NCBI RefSeq assembly: GCF_000092065.1
Contig: NC_009373.1
Coordinates: forward strand, 62,001 to 126,000
Reading direction: 5' to 3'
Length of the DNA: 64,000 nucleotides
Source of the DNA: Ostreococcus lucimarinus CCE9901
Taxonomy: Eukaryota; Chlorophyta; Mamiellophyceae; Mamiellales; Bathycoccaceae
A program made the translations under genes and the position numbers. Under the pieces are notes generated by a model, which was not told the origin of the DNA, ran no database searches, and saw nothing but the letters and a program-made list of their open reading frames with translations. Positions within the stretch are counted from its first letter, which is position 1. Every line of letters begins with the position of its first letter. Below are positions 19,053 to 27,498 of the stretch, one piece after another.

Positions 19053-20867
19053 ATGCACGCGAATGGCTACGCGCGCAACGCCTCGGTCGAGCTGTACTGC
19101 TTCTGCGTCGTCGCTCTGGGTCTGATCCTGTACGGCTACCCGGTGGGTGTTACGAACGTCATGCTCACCTCGCCCGCGCAATTCCAGCGCGACGCCGGAT
19201 TCGAGGGCGACGTCGAGACGCTGGGAATGCTGGTCAGCGCCAACAGCGCCGGCGCGCTGATCGGGTGCGCGCTGACGCTGGTGCCGACGCGCGGCGTCGC
19301 GGCGGCGGACGCGCTGGGACGAGTGGCGCTCGTCAAACTCGGCGCGGGATGTTACGCCGCGGCGTCGCTCGCCATGGCGCTCACGCCGATGAAATTGAAC
19401 GAAATATTCGGCAGTCGCGCGGTGATACGTTGGTTCGCGGCGTGCCGGTTGTTGTACGGGATCGGGATGACGCTGACGTACGGCGGCGCGGCGGTGTACG
19501 TGGCGGAGTTGATGTCGCAGCAAACGCGCGGGTATTACTTGCCGATGATGAGCGTGATGACGATGACGGGGGATTTGCTCGGGAATTTCGTGGGGATGCC
19601 GTTGGAGCGCGCGGCGGGAGGATGGCGCGTGCTCGCGGCGTTGCCGGTGCCGGTGGCGTTGGGGTTTTACGCGTACGCGCGCAAGCTGCCGGATTCGCCG
19701 CGGTGGGAAGTGTTGAACGCGACGAACGCGGCGCAGCGCGAGGGAGAGGCGAGAAGGAGGGCGGCGGCGGAGAAGAAACGCGGAAAGCGTGGGTTGTTTG
19801 GACGCGGCCGCGATTCGAACGCGCCGTCGGATTCGGAGAGCGAGAACGAACCGTCGTGGACCGCGCGAGACGTCGACTTGACGGCGGCGCGGCGGTCGCT
19901 GGGGATTTTACGAAATGAATCCGCCAAGGCGTCTTTTTCCGTCACCGACGCGTGCGTACGTCGATCGAGATCCGGCGGCGCGGGAGGTTTGCTCGCGCCG
20001 CCCAACCCCGACGCGCAGAGTAAACAAATGAAGAAGGAGATTGAACAGGAGCTCGCGGAAATCATCGACGTCGTAAAAACTGGTTCGAAGAACGGGCGCG
20101 ATTGCGCTTCGGCGGTGAACACCGACGCGAGTAAGCGCGCGATGACCGTGGCGTTTGGTTTATCCATCATGTCGATGTTGAGCGGCGTTCCGGCGATGAG
20201 TTACTTCACCAAACACATCTTCGAGATGACGGGGCACACGCCCACGGCGGCGAGCGGGATGACGACGGCGCTTGCCTTGTGCAAGCTCATCGTCACAATC
20301 TTCGTCGCGATGTCCCTTGAAACTTTTGGACGACGACGAATGCTACTCATCGGTATATCCATTCAGGGCGTCGCGATGACGCTCTTGGCGTTTCTCTTCG
20401 ACGGCGTCACGTGGATCGAGGACCCGCGACACGCCGTGTCGTTTCAGCTCTTGAACGGATCCATCGCACAAGTCGCCGACGTCGCGATTTTCGTCAACGC
20501 CGTCGGGTTTCATCTCAGTTTTTGGGCACTCGCGTGGACGGTGGCGAACGAATTGAGCCCGCTGCGCACGCGAGCCACCATCATGGCCATCAACTCGATG
20601 TTTTCCTGGACGCTCAGCACGGTGACGGTTCGCTTCCTCCCGGTGATGATGAAATCTCCGGGAATTTCCGCCACCTTTGGCTTTTGCGCCGTCAACCTCT
20701 ATGCGACGATCATTTTCGTCTACTTGTACGTCCCGGAAACCAAAGGACGGACGCTCGAAGAGCTGGAAATCGTCATGACCAAGTCTTCGAGCCTTCGCGA
20801 CGTCGTGCGTCGCTTGAATCGACCCGACGAAGACGACGATTTGAAACCGCTCGCCGGCGCGCTTTGA
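19053..20867 (+). CDS. Major facilitator sugar transporter
   Basis: 604 residues, single exon, about 12 membrane segments split 6+6 by a long polar loop (about residues 230-350) rich in Arg, Lys and Ser. The family signatures are PDSPRWEVL after helix 6, the ETFGRRRMLLIG loop between helices 8 and 9, and PETKGRTLEELE after helix 12. This places it in the sugar porter family of the MFS (PF00083), which moves hexoses, polyols or inositol with protons. The expanded central loop is unusual. The substrate and membrane (plasma, plastid or vacuole) are not readable; the start at 19053 gives a short N terminus before helix 1. The upstream gene for AGPase could be functionally linked through carbon storage. 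Confidence 0.88.
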   Translation: MHANGYARNASVELYCFCVVALGLILYGYPVGVTNVMLTSPAQFQRDAGFEGDVETLGMLVSANSAGALIGCALTLVPTRGVAAADALGRVALVKLGAGCYAAASLAMALTPMKLNEIFGSRAVIRWFAACRLLYGIGMTLTYGGAAVYVAELMSQQTRGYYLPMMSVMTMTGDLLGNFVGMPLERAAGGWRVLAALPVPVALGFYAYARKLPDSPRWEVLNATNAAQREGEARRRAAAEKKRGKRGLFGRGRDSNAPSDSESENEPSWTARDVDLTAARRSLGILRNESAKASFSVTDACVRRSRSGGAGGLLAPPNPDAQSKQMKKEIEQELAEIIDVVKTGSKNGRDCASAVNTDASKRAMTVAFGLSIMSMLSGVPAMSYFTKHIFEMTGHTPTAASGMTTALALCKLIVTIFVAMSLETFGRRRMLLIGISIQGVAMTLLAFLFDGVTWIEDPRHAVSFQLLNGSIAQVADVAIFVNAVGFHLSFWALAWTVANELSPLRTRATIMAINSMFSWTLSTVTVRFLPVMMKSPGISATFGFCAVNLYATIIFVYLYVPETKGRTLEELEIVMTKSSSLRDVVRRLNRPDEDDDLKPLAGAL

Positions 20868-21283
20868 GCCGCCATAGCACTAGCATAATATTAGATTTGT
20901 ATTGACCAGCGCGCTTAGCACGACTTCGGCGCCGTGCGTCCCCGCGCGCTTTCGCTCGCCGCCGCGCCGGCGCTCGACCGTCCCGCTCGACCGTCCCTCA
21001 CATCCAAGCGCGCGGTCGAATGCCCATCGGCGCGCGCGCGTTCGCCGTCTCGGCATCGCGTGCGCCCGTGCGATCGCAACTCCGCGCTCGCGCGCGCCGC
21101 GAGCGCGCCGACGGCGTCGCGAGACGACGATTTATCTCGCACAAAGGGGACACCCTCAAGCCTTGTGAATCAGTTCTACCGCGCGCACGCGCGCGCGCGA
21201 GCGATCTCGCGCCTCGCGACGGCGTAAACTTGCAGACCATCATTTTGAGCAAGCTCCCGAGCGCTCGCGCGGACGTGGCGACG
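20868..21283. other. 416-bp region between transporter stop and FSP1-like start
   Basis: It contains the 3' end of the transporter mRNA (AT-rich TAATATTAGATTTGTATT near 20886) and then GC-rich DNA. An in-frame ATG at 21020 would add 88 residues to the next protein (opening MPIGARAFAVSASRAPVRSQ), which could be a transit peptide; the composition after 21130 looks more like untranslated sequence. Confidence 0.4.
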
Positions 21284-22630
21284 ATGACGTCGGGAGATGC
21301 GACGAAGATTTTTTTCACCGCGCTCGCGGCGCTCGCGCTCGTCGCGGCGCGCGCGGCGGCGCGCGCGCTGACGACGCGCGAGGCGAAGAAACGCGTGGTG
21401 ATCATCGGTGGTGGATTCGCTGGGATGCAAGCGGCGCTGGATCTGCGGAAAACGTGCGAGGTGACGCTGATTGATAAGAAGCGGTATTTCGAATACGTCC
21501 CGGGGACGCCGGCGGCGCTCGCGGGCGCGGCGCCGTTGAGTCCGGCGTCGCGCGGAGACTCGGCGAAGAAACGCGAAAAGACGCTGACGGTGCCGTATAG
21601 CAAGGCGCTCGGAAAGAGCGTGGCGTTCGAATGCGCGGCGGGACGAGACGTGCGGGTGATGAGCGCGTACGTGGACGTCGGCGGCGACCGCTTTGAATAC
21701 GACGAATTGATACTCGCCACCGGGAGTCATTATCCGGGCGTGTTGAAAGCGGAGTGCGACGGTGAGGCAGGAGAAGACAGAGATGCGAGAATGCGAGAGA
21801 TCGCCGAGGCGCGAGAGGACGTGACGAAGGGGAAATCGGTCGTCGTCATCGGAGGCGGCGTCGTCGGCGTCGAGGTCGCGGGCGAACTCGCGGCGAGAAA
21901 CGCCAAGATGAAATCGGGTGCGCGCGTGATTCTCGTGCACAGCGGCCCAAGGTTGCTCGATACGTTGCCCAAGTTTGTCAGTGAGTATGTGTCGAAAACG
22001 CTCGTGAGATTTGGGGTGGAGGTGTACGTCGGGCAAACGTACGACCGCGTCGGCGACTCGTTCGTCGGGCGAATGAACGAAAACGTCATCGAGGGCGATA
22101 GGGTCATGATGTGCGTCGGCGCCAAGCCCGCGACTGAGTTCTTGGATCGGGAGAGCGTGAACTTCAGCGAAGATGACGATGACTCGCCGCTAAATTTTCC
22201 GCTCGACATGATTGGGCGCGTTCGAGTGGACGAGGCGACGCGTCAAGTCATCGGCTACGACAACGTCTACGCCGTCGGCGACTGCGCGTGTAAATTACCG
22301 GACCAGATGCTCGCTTCGTACGCGCACTGGGAGGCCGAATACGTGTCAAAGCGAATCATGTGCGACGGCGACGCTCGCGCGCTCGGGAAACTCGGCAGAT
22401 ATCGTCTTCCGCCGCGGTTGATGGCGATTTCTCTGGGCCCGTTCGCGGGCGTCGTCGTCTGGGGCGACAGAATTTTATGCCGCGGATGGTGCGCCGCCGT
22501 GTTCAAGGCGTTGATCCAGTTTTGGTTCATTCGCTTCCTTCCCGCGCCGTATTCCATCATGAAGAGATTCCCTCGCATGCGCGTGAAACCGCCCGCGAGT
22601 GTGATTTTGCGCAAACCGCTCGCGAATTAA
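21284..22630 (+). CDS. AIFM2/FSP1-like FAD-dependent NAD(P)H oxidoreductase
   Basis: 448 residues from the ATG at 21284, or 536 if translation starts at 21020. A hydrophobic segment (FFTALAALALVAARAAARAL) near the N terminus may anchor it to a membrane. The FAD site is VVIIGGGFAGMQAALDL with the E/D-ending strand VTLIDKKRYFEYVPG. The NAD(P)H site is VVVIGGGVVGVEVAGELAA. The late FAD motif is NVYAVGDCACKLPDQ. The order and the absence of NDH-2 EF-hands or C-terminal helices point to the AIFM2/AMID/FSP1 branch rather than type II NADH dehydrogenases. In animals FSP1 reduces quinones and blocks lipid peroxidation. Quinone reduction here is inference. Confidence 0.8.
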   Translation: MTSGDATKIFFTALAALALVAARAAARALTTREAKKRVVIIGGGFAGMQAALDLRKTCEVTLIDKKRYFEYVPGTPAALAGAAPLSPASRGDSAKKREKTLTVPYSKALGKSVAFECAAGRDVRVMSAYVDVGGDRFEYDELILATGSHYPGVLKAECDGEAGEDRDARMREIAEAREDVTKGKSVVVIGGGVVGVEVAGELAARNAKMKSGARVILVHSGPRLLDTLPKFVSEYVSKTLVRFGVEVYVGQTYDRVGDSFVGRMNENVIEGDRVMMCVGAKPATEFLDRESVNFSEDDDDSPLNFPLDMIGRVRVDEATRQVIGYDNVYAVGDCACKLPDQMLASYAHWEAEYVSKRIMCDGDARALGKLGRYRLPPRLMAISLGPFAGVVVWGDRILCRGWCAAVFKALIQFWFIRFLPAPYSIMKRFPRMRVKPPASVILRKPLAN

Positions 22631-22721
22631 AGGGAGACCAAGAGACACGGGGACACCAAAAAAAAACGCACGTTGGTTCTCGACGACCGCCGCACACGCG
22701 GTCACCGCGCCGTGTCGGCGC

Positions 22722-23582
22722 GTGAAAAACGCGCTCGCGGCGCGCGCGCGCGCTCGCGGCGCGCTCATGGTCAAGTTGTGCGTCGACAGCCCCGCGCTCG
22801 ACGTGGACGCGGCGACGCTCTGGCGAGCGCGCACGACGTCGCTCTTCATGACGTGCGAACGCGCGGTATTTGGTGATTTAGAGAGATCCGTCGTGTTATA
22901 CGAACGGTGTAGACACGATGAAAACCGCGCGCGGTGCGTGATACGAACGAAACTCGACGCGAAGCTGCCGTACATGGCGAGACGGGCGCTCGGGGTGAAG
23001 TCGTCGCGAGACGCCGTGGTGATGTACGACGACGTCACCCTCGAAGAGACGCAGAGCACGGGGCCGTATCTGTTCGAAGCGTCGTCGCGGACGTACGGGA
23101 CGTTTTTAAATCCCGAAAATAGCGTGTTGAAAGGGACGGTGCTGTGTAAATCAGTCGACGACGGTTCTATGTTGAGCGTGCGGTTGGAGTGCGCGGTGAA
23201 AATGACGGGCATCGGGAGCGCGATCGAGCGAACGATCGTCAGCGGCATGAAGACGAAGTTTGCGCTGTATCCGAAAGTCATCGAGCTTTACAAGGCTAAA
23301 CTGCGAGAGAATGAGGCCAAACGGCGAGAGAGAGACGAAGAGAGAGCGGCGAAGGCGAGCATCGACGCGTGCGCCGACGCGTGCGAATTTCACTCCGCGC
23401 GCGATTCGGATAGCGAACGGGACGACGTCGCGCCATCACTCGCTGACGATAGAGTCGCCGACGCGAAAAAAGGCGACGCGACGAGTCCAATCGCGACGGG
23501 ATGTTGCGTCCCCGCGTCGCGTCGCCGCTCGCGCTCGTCAAATTCAAACTCAAACGCCGCTCCCGTCAAAAGAATCCCATAG
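22722..23582 (+). CDS. Hypothetical protein, possible START-like fold
   Basis: 286 residues. Residues ~20-195 form an alpha/beta unit (LYERCRHDENRARCVIRTKL; YDDVTLEETQSTGPYLFEAS; VKMTGIGSAIERTIVSGMKT) whose final long helix (AIERTIVSGMKTKFALYPKV) is preceded by beta strands, as in START or VASt lipid-transfer domains. Residues ~200-230 are a charged coil and the rest is low-complexity with a Cys pair (GCCVPASRRR). I do not recognise a named family. The last 17 nt overlap the 3' end of the gene on the other strand. The N-terminal ALAARARARGALM may be read from a second ATG at residue 16. Confidence 0.6.
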   Translation: MKNALAARARARGALMVKLCVDSPALDVDAATLWRARTTSLFMTCERAVFGDLERSVVLYERCRHDENRARCVIRTKLDAKLPYMARRALGVKSSRDAVVMYDDVTLEETQSTGPYLFEASSRTYGTFLNPENSVLKGTVLCKSVDDGSMLSVRLECAVKMTGIGSAIERTIVSGMKTKFALYPKVIELYKAKLRENEAKRRERDEERAAKASIDACADACEFHSARDSDSERDDVAPSLADDRVADAKKGDATSPIATGCCVPASRRRSRSSNSNSNAAPVKRIP

Positions 23583-24318
23583 CCGCCACTTTTGATTTCA
23601 CCCTGCCAAACTTTTTAAGCTTGAACGGCTCTTTATCGACGACTTTCGCGATTTTCGCGTCGTTCGACGACGCCGGCCGCGCTTCATCGCGACTCGTCGC
23701 CGCGCTCGCTCGCGCCGCGGCGCGTTCGGCCACTTTTGCCCGGACCCAATCCTGCGAGTAATCCCCTCGAATCAACGCCGCGATCGACTGCGATCGCGGC
23801 GCGTAGCCTTCAGCGTAACGTATTTCCTCGGCGTAACGCGTTTCGGACGGTCGCCCGTACGTCGCGTTCGCGTCCACGCGCGGAGGTTCCGCGCGCACCT
23901 CGCCCGACTTGAGCAAAATAGGTTCGGCGAGCGTCCTGAACCGCCGCACCTCCGCCGAGTTCACGCACTTGTTCTGCGTCGCTTTCTTATTCATCGCCAT
24001 TAAATCCAATCCGCCCTTGTAAGAGACTTTGTTCGTCGACGACGACGCGCTGAATTCGCGCCACGCGAGCGCGTCTCGCGCGCTCAAAGTCTCGCGCGCC
24101 GGTCCGCCGCCGAACGTCGCATCGCGCGCGCGCGCCGGCGCGAATATCAGGTGCTCGCGCGCGCGCCCGACTTCTTTATTGGTGTTTATCAACGCGTTCG
24201 TCGCGATCGACGCGCGGTCGAAGCCGATGCGAGCGTCCATCGCGCGCTGCGCGATGTGAAGACTCGCCAAAAATAGTCTCTCGCCGCGCGTCGTCGATCG
24301 ATCCATCGATCCATCCAT
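23566..24318 (-). CDS. Hypothetical protein, weakly like ciliary microtubule-associated CFAP proteins
   Basis: 250 residues. The sequence is hydrophilic, with short motifs separated by flexible stretches: LINTNKEVGRAREHLIFAP, ALNKK-like MAMNKKATQNKCVNSAEVRR, and TYGRP followed ~30 residues later by SIAALIRGDYSQDWVRAK. The NKKA block and the YG-P ... I..LI...Y...W spacing recall CFAP77-type proteins that line axonemal microtubules, but this is memory-level resemblance. If the host is Ostreococcus, which has no flagellum, such a gene would be a relic or have another role. It overlaps its convergent neighbour by 17 bp and is followed upstream, in tandem, by the RING gene. Confidence 0.55.
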   Translation of the reverse strand: MDGSMDRSTTRGERLFLASLHIAQRAMDARIGFDRASIATNALINTNKEVGRAREHLIFAPARARDATFGGGPARETLSARDALAWREFSASSSTNKVSYKGGLDLMAMNKKATQNKCVNSAEVRRFRTLAEPILLKSGEVRAEPPRVDANATYGRPSETRYAEEIRYAEGYAPRSQSIAALIRGDYSQDWVRAKVAERAAARASAATSRDEARPASSNDAKIAKVVDKEPFKLKKFGRVKSKVAAMGFF

Positions 24319-24415
24319 CGAATCGCGCGACGACGCGCGAGCGGCGCGAAAGTAACACCACGCGTCGCGACGCGAATTCTGAATTCCACGCGCGAACGCG
24401 ATCGCGTTTCACCGA

Positions 24416-24793
24416 TCACCGCGACGCGTCGCCGTCGCCGTCCGTCTTCGCCGCGCGTTCCGCCGCGCGTCCTCGCGCGCGAGCGAGCCACGCCGAATCC
24501 TTCCTCTCGTCCCCCCGCGCGCCCCTCGCGTCGCGCGCGCGCGCCGTCGGCGCCGTCGCCGTCGCCGTCGTCGCGCCCGCGCCCGCGCTCGCCGCCAATC
24601 TCTCCCCGCTTCCGCGCGTCGTCGTCGACGCGTCGATGAAAACGCCTCGCCCCGCCGTCGCCGCGTCAATCTCCCCCCCCCGCGAGCGCTGCGCCGCCCG
24701 CGCCCCCTCGAACCGCACCCGCATCGCCGCCAGCGCCTCCCGCGTCGCCGCGTCCGCGATCATCGTCGTCCCGCCGTCGTCGTCGTCGTCGTC

Positions 24794-24829
<36 letters not shown>

Positions 24830-25381
24830 GCGTTCAAACCTCGCCACGTCCGCCGCGCTCGCGACCGCGCGACACGTCGGACACGTCGGACGCGTCACCG
24901 CGCTCCCCCCCTCCCCCCCCCCTTTCGCCCACTTCAAAAAGCACGCGCCGTGAAACGCGTGCCAACACGCGTCCAACCGCGCGCGCGTCTCGCGCGTCGC
25001 CGCCTCGCGACAAATCGCGCACCGCCTCGCCGCGCGTCCCATCGCCCGCGCGCGCGCTCGAGCCGCGCCCAGCACCGCCACGAGATATCCCTCCGTCCGT
25101 TCGAACGCCTCGGCGTCGCGCGCGATCGCCGCCGCGAGCGCGCTCGCCGCGTCGTCGTCGTCCGCGCCTCTGGTGTGTGTAATCATAATCGTCGTCTCAC
25201 TGTTTGGCCATAGGTGTGGATTCGCAATCGTCACGACGACGTCGCACGACGCGTCGGCGTCGTCCCGGTCGTCGGCGCTCGTCGCGCGGTGCGCGACGAC
25301 GACGCGGTCGGTCGTTCGCGACACCGACGGCGCGACGCCGAGGTAGACGCGCGCGGCGTCGAGCTCGGCGTCGAGCGCCAT
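24416..25381 (-). CDS. RWD-RING finger protein, putative E3 ubiquitin ligase
   Basis: 321 residues from the ATG at 25381 (MALDAELDAARVYL); an in-frame ATG at 25435 is possible. The N-terminal ~100 residues look like an RWD domain (ANPHLWPNSETTIMI and a final helix). The RING has C-A-I-C, then CWHAFHGACFLKW, then a pair C-P-T-C-R, with an insert rich in Gly and Glu between the last ligand pairs. Ala-runs (13 in a row) and Asp-runs mark the C-terminal low-complexity part. RWD-RING proteins of the RNF25 type pair with an E2 enzyme in ubiquitin transfer. The C terminus is Arg/Ala-rich and disordered. Confidence 0.7.
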
Positions 25382-25580
25382 GGTGTGCGGCGTCGGCGGC
25401 GCGCGCGGGTGACATAGAGTGTTAGGGGTGCGCACTACGACGTTTGGTATCGTATATTGATCGATATTCGTCCTTCGACGCGCGTTCGCGCGCGCGTATC
25501 TGCGCTCGACTCGGCGTCGCGCAACACCTTCCCCCCGCGCGCGCGCGCGCGCGACGGCGCGACGCGACCGACGACGCGCG

Positions 25581-25612
<32 letters not shown>

Positions 25613-25656
25613 CGACGGGGCGCGACGGTCGCGGGACGCGCGCGATCGAGCGCGCG

Positions 25657-26940
25657 ATGGCGACGCGCGAAGGCGGCGCGAAGAAGAATCGCGGCGCGAG
25701 AATCGCGAAACCCTCGATCGACGCGACGATCGTCGGTGGCGCGTGCGTCGTCGCGCTCGCGGGACGCGCGCGCGCGGTGCTCGCGGGAGACGTCCCGTCG
25801 GGGGGCGGCTCGGCCGTGGACGGGTACTTCAACTCCGAGAGCACGCTGAAGAGCGCGGTGGACGCGTGCTGGAGCTCGTCGACGACGGTGAACGCGGCGT
25901 GCGCGGACGGCGCGGTCGGCATCGCGGATTGGAACGTCGGCGACGTGACGAGCATGCGTGACATGTTCTCCGAAAAGGAGGGCTTTAACGCCGACTTGAG
26001 TCGTTGGAACACGAAGTCGGTGACGACCATGAGTGCCATGTTCAACGGCGCGACGAGCTTCAACGGCGACATGCCGAACTGGAACGTCGAGAAGGTGACG
26101 CACATGACTCACATGTTCCGAGACGCGACGAGCTTCAACGGCGACATGCCGAACTGGAACGTCGAGGCGGTGACGAACATGGCTCAAGTGTTCTCCGGCG
26201 CGACGAGCTTCAACGGCGACATCTCGAACTGGAACCCGAAGGCGGTGACGGGCATGTATCGCACGTTCTACGGCGCGACGAGCTTCAACGGCGACATCTC
26301 GAACTGGAACGTCGAGGCGGTGAAGGACATGAGTCAAGTGTTCAACGGCGCGACGAGCTTCAACGGCGACATCTCGAACTGGAACGTCGAGGCGGTGACG
26401 AGCATGCGTGACATGTTCTACGGCGCGACGAACTTCAACGGCGACATCTCAAACTGGAACCCGAAGGCGGTGAAGGACATGAATCAAATGTTCCGAGACG
26501 CGACGAGCTTCAACGGCGACATCTCCGCGTGGAACATCCAAGCCGTTACGGACATGTCTAACATGTTCAACAACGCGCGGGCTTTCGCGCGAGACATCAC
26601 GGGCTGGAACGCGGCGGCGATCGCCGCCGCGCGCGACGCCACCAAAGTTTCCGGCATGTTCAAGAACGCCACGGCGTGGCGCGCGATCTACACCAACACG
26701 CAGACGTCTTACTTTTCGGCGAACGACGGCCCGCCGCATTTGTGGACCGCCGGCGCCGCCGCTCCCGGCGCCGGCGCCGCCGCTCCCGGCGCCTCCGTCG
26801 CAGACTTCCCCGAGTGGGGCGTCGCCCTCGTCGCCCTCTCGCTCGCGCTCTCCACGATCACGTCCATCGTCGTCATCGCGCGCGCGCTGTGCGCGCCCAA
26901 GATTCTCGTTCCCGCCGCGCGGTGGTCCGCGCGCGTCTGA
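25657..26940 (+). CDS. Surface protein with DUF285 (BspA-like) 25-residue repeats
   Basis: 427 residues from the ATG at 25657. A hydrophobic stretch (ATIVGGACVVALAGRARAVL) near the N terminus acts as a signal peptide or anchor. Ten tandem repeats of exactly 25 residues (75 bp) run from about 25930 to 26680, consensus WNVEAVT.M..MF.GATSFN; the tenth is degenerate. A Gly/Ala/Pro linker and a C-terminal membrane helix (GVALVALSLALSTITSIVVI) with a basic tail follow. DUF285 repeats occur in bacterial and protist surface proteins as parallel beta-solenoids used in adhesion. Near-identity of adjacent repeats at DNA level points to recent unit duplication. Earlier in-frame codons upstream lack an ATG. 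Confidence 0.85.
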   Translation: MATREGGAKKNRGARIAKPSIDATIVGGACVVALAGRARAVLAGDVPSGGGSAVDGYFNSESTLKSAVDACWSSSTTVNAACADGAVGIADWNVGDVTSMRDMFSEKEGFNADLSRWNTKSVTTMSAMFNGATSFNGDMPNWNVEKVTHMTHMFRDATSFNGDMPNWNVEAVTNMAQVFSGATSFNGDISNWNPKAVTGMYRTFYGATSFNGDISNWNVEAVKDMSQVFNGATSFNGDISNWNVEAVTSMRDMFYGATNFNGDISNWNPKAVKDMNQMFRDATSFNGDISAWNIQAVTDMSNMFNNARAFARDITGWNAAAIAAARDATKVSGMFKNATAWRAIYTNTQTSYFSANDGPPHLWTAGAAAPGAGAAAPGASVADFPEWGVALVALSLALSTITSIVVIARALCAPKILVPAARWSARV

Positions 26941-27498
26941 GCGCGCCGTCGGCGCGACTTCGACGTCGACGCAACTTTTTATCCACGCAATCAACATCCA
27001 TGCACCGCATTAAACCGTCTTCGAACGCCGCGCGCTCGACGAACCGCGATCGCGGCGCCGACCCTCGACGCGGCGTTCGATACCGACGCCGCGTTCACGG
27101 AGCGCGCCAACGCGCACCTCTGGAACCTATGAATGACGCGAATCGCGCATCAGATACCGCATTCACGCGCTCTAACGCGTACATCTCAACCCTGATCCGC
27201 GCGATAAATGACGCGAATCGCGCATCAGATACCGCATTCACGCGCTCTAACGCGTACATCTCAACCCTGATCCGCGCGATAAATGACGCGAATCGCGCAT
27301 CAGATACCGCATTCACGCGCTCTAACGCGTACATCTCAACCCTGATCCGCGCGATAAATGACGCGAATCCCTCGCGCCGCGCGCGGCCGCGGCGTCGGCG
27401 CGACGTCGCACTCGCGCGCGCGCTCGACGCCCGACCGCCGCTCTCGCGCGCGCGCGCCGAATCCGCGCCCTCGCCGAATCCGCGCGCGCTCGCGAGCG
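26941..27498. other. 558-bp intergenic region with minisatellite
   Basis: After the DUF285 gene come GC-poor bases (ACTTTTTATCCACGCAATC near 26970), then the 75-bp minisatellite at 27135-27359, then GC-rich DNA before the MiaB-type gene. A reading frame crosses the array because the unit is 25 codons, but I see no protein family in it. Confidence 0.45.
27135..27359. repeat. 75-bp tandem repeat, three copies plus a 9-bp remnant
   Basis: The unit starts gacgcgaatcgcgcatcag at 27135, 27210 and 27285, and a fourth partial copy begins at 27360 before diverging after acgcgaatc. The copies are identical or nearly so. The unit carries potential in-frame codons with no stops. The last copy supplies an ATG at 27358 that opens the longest version of the MiaB-type frame. 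Confidence 0.92.
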
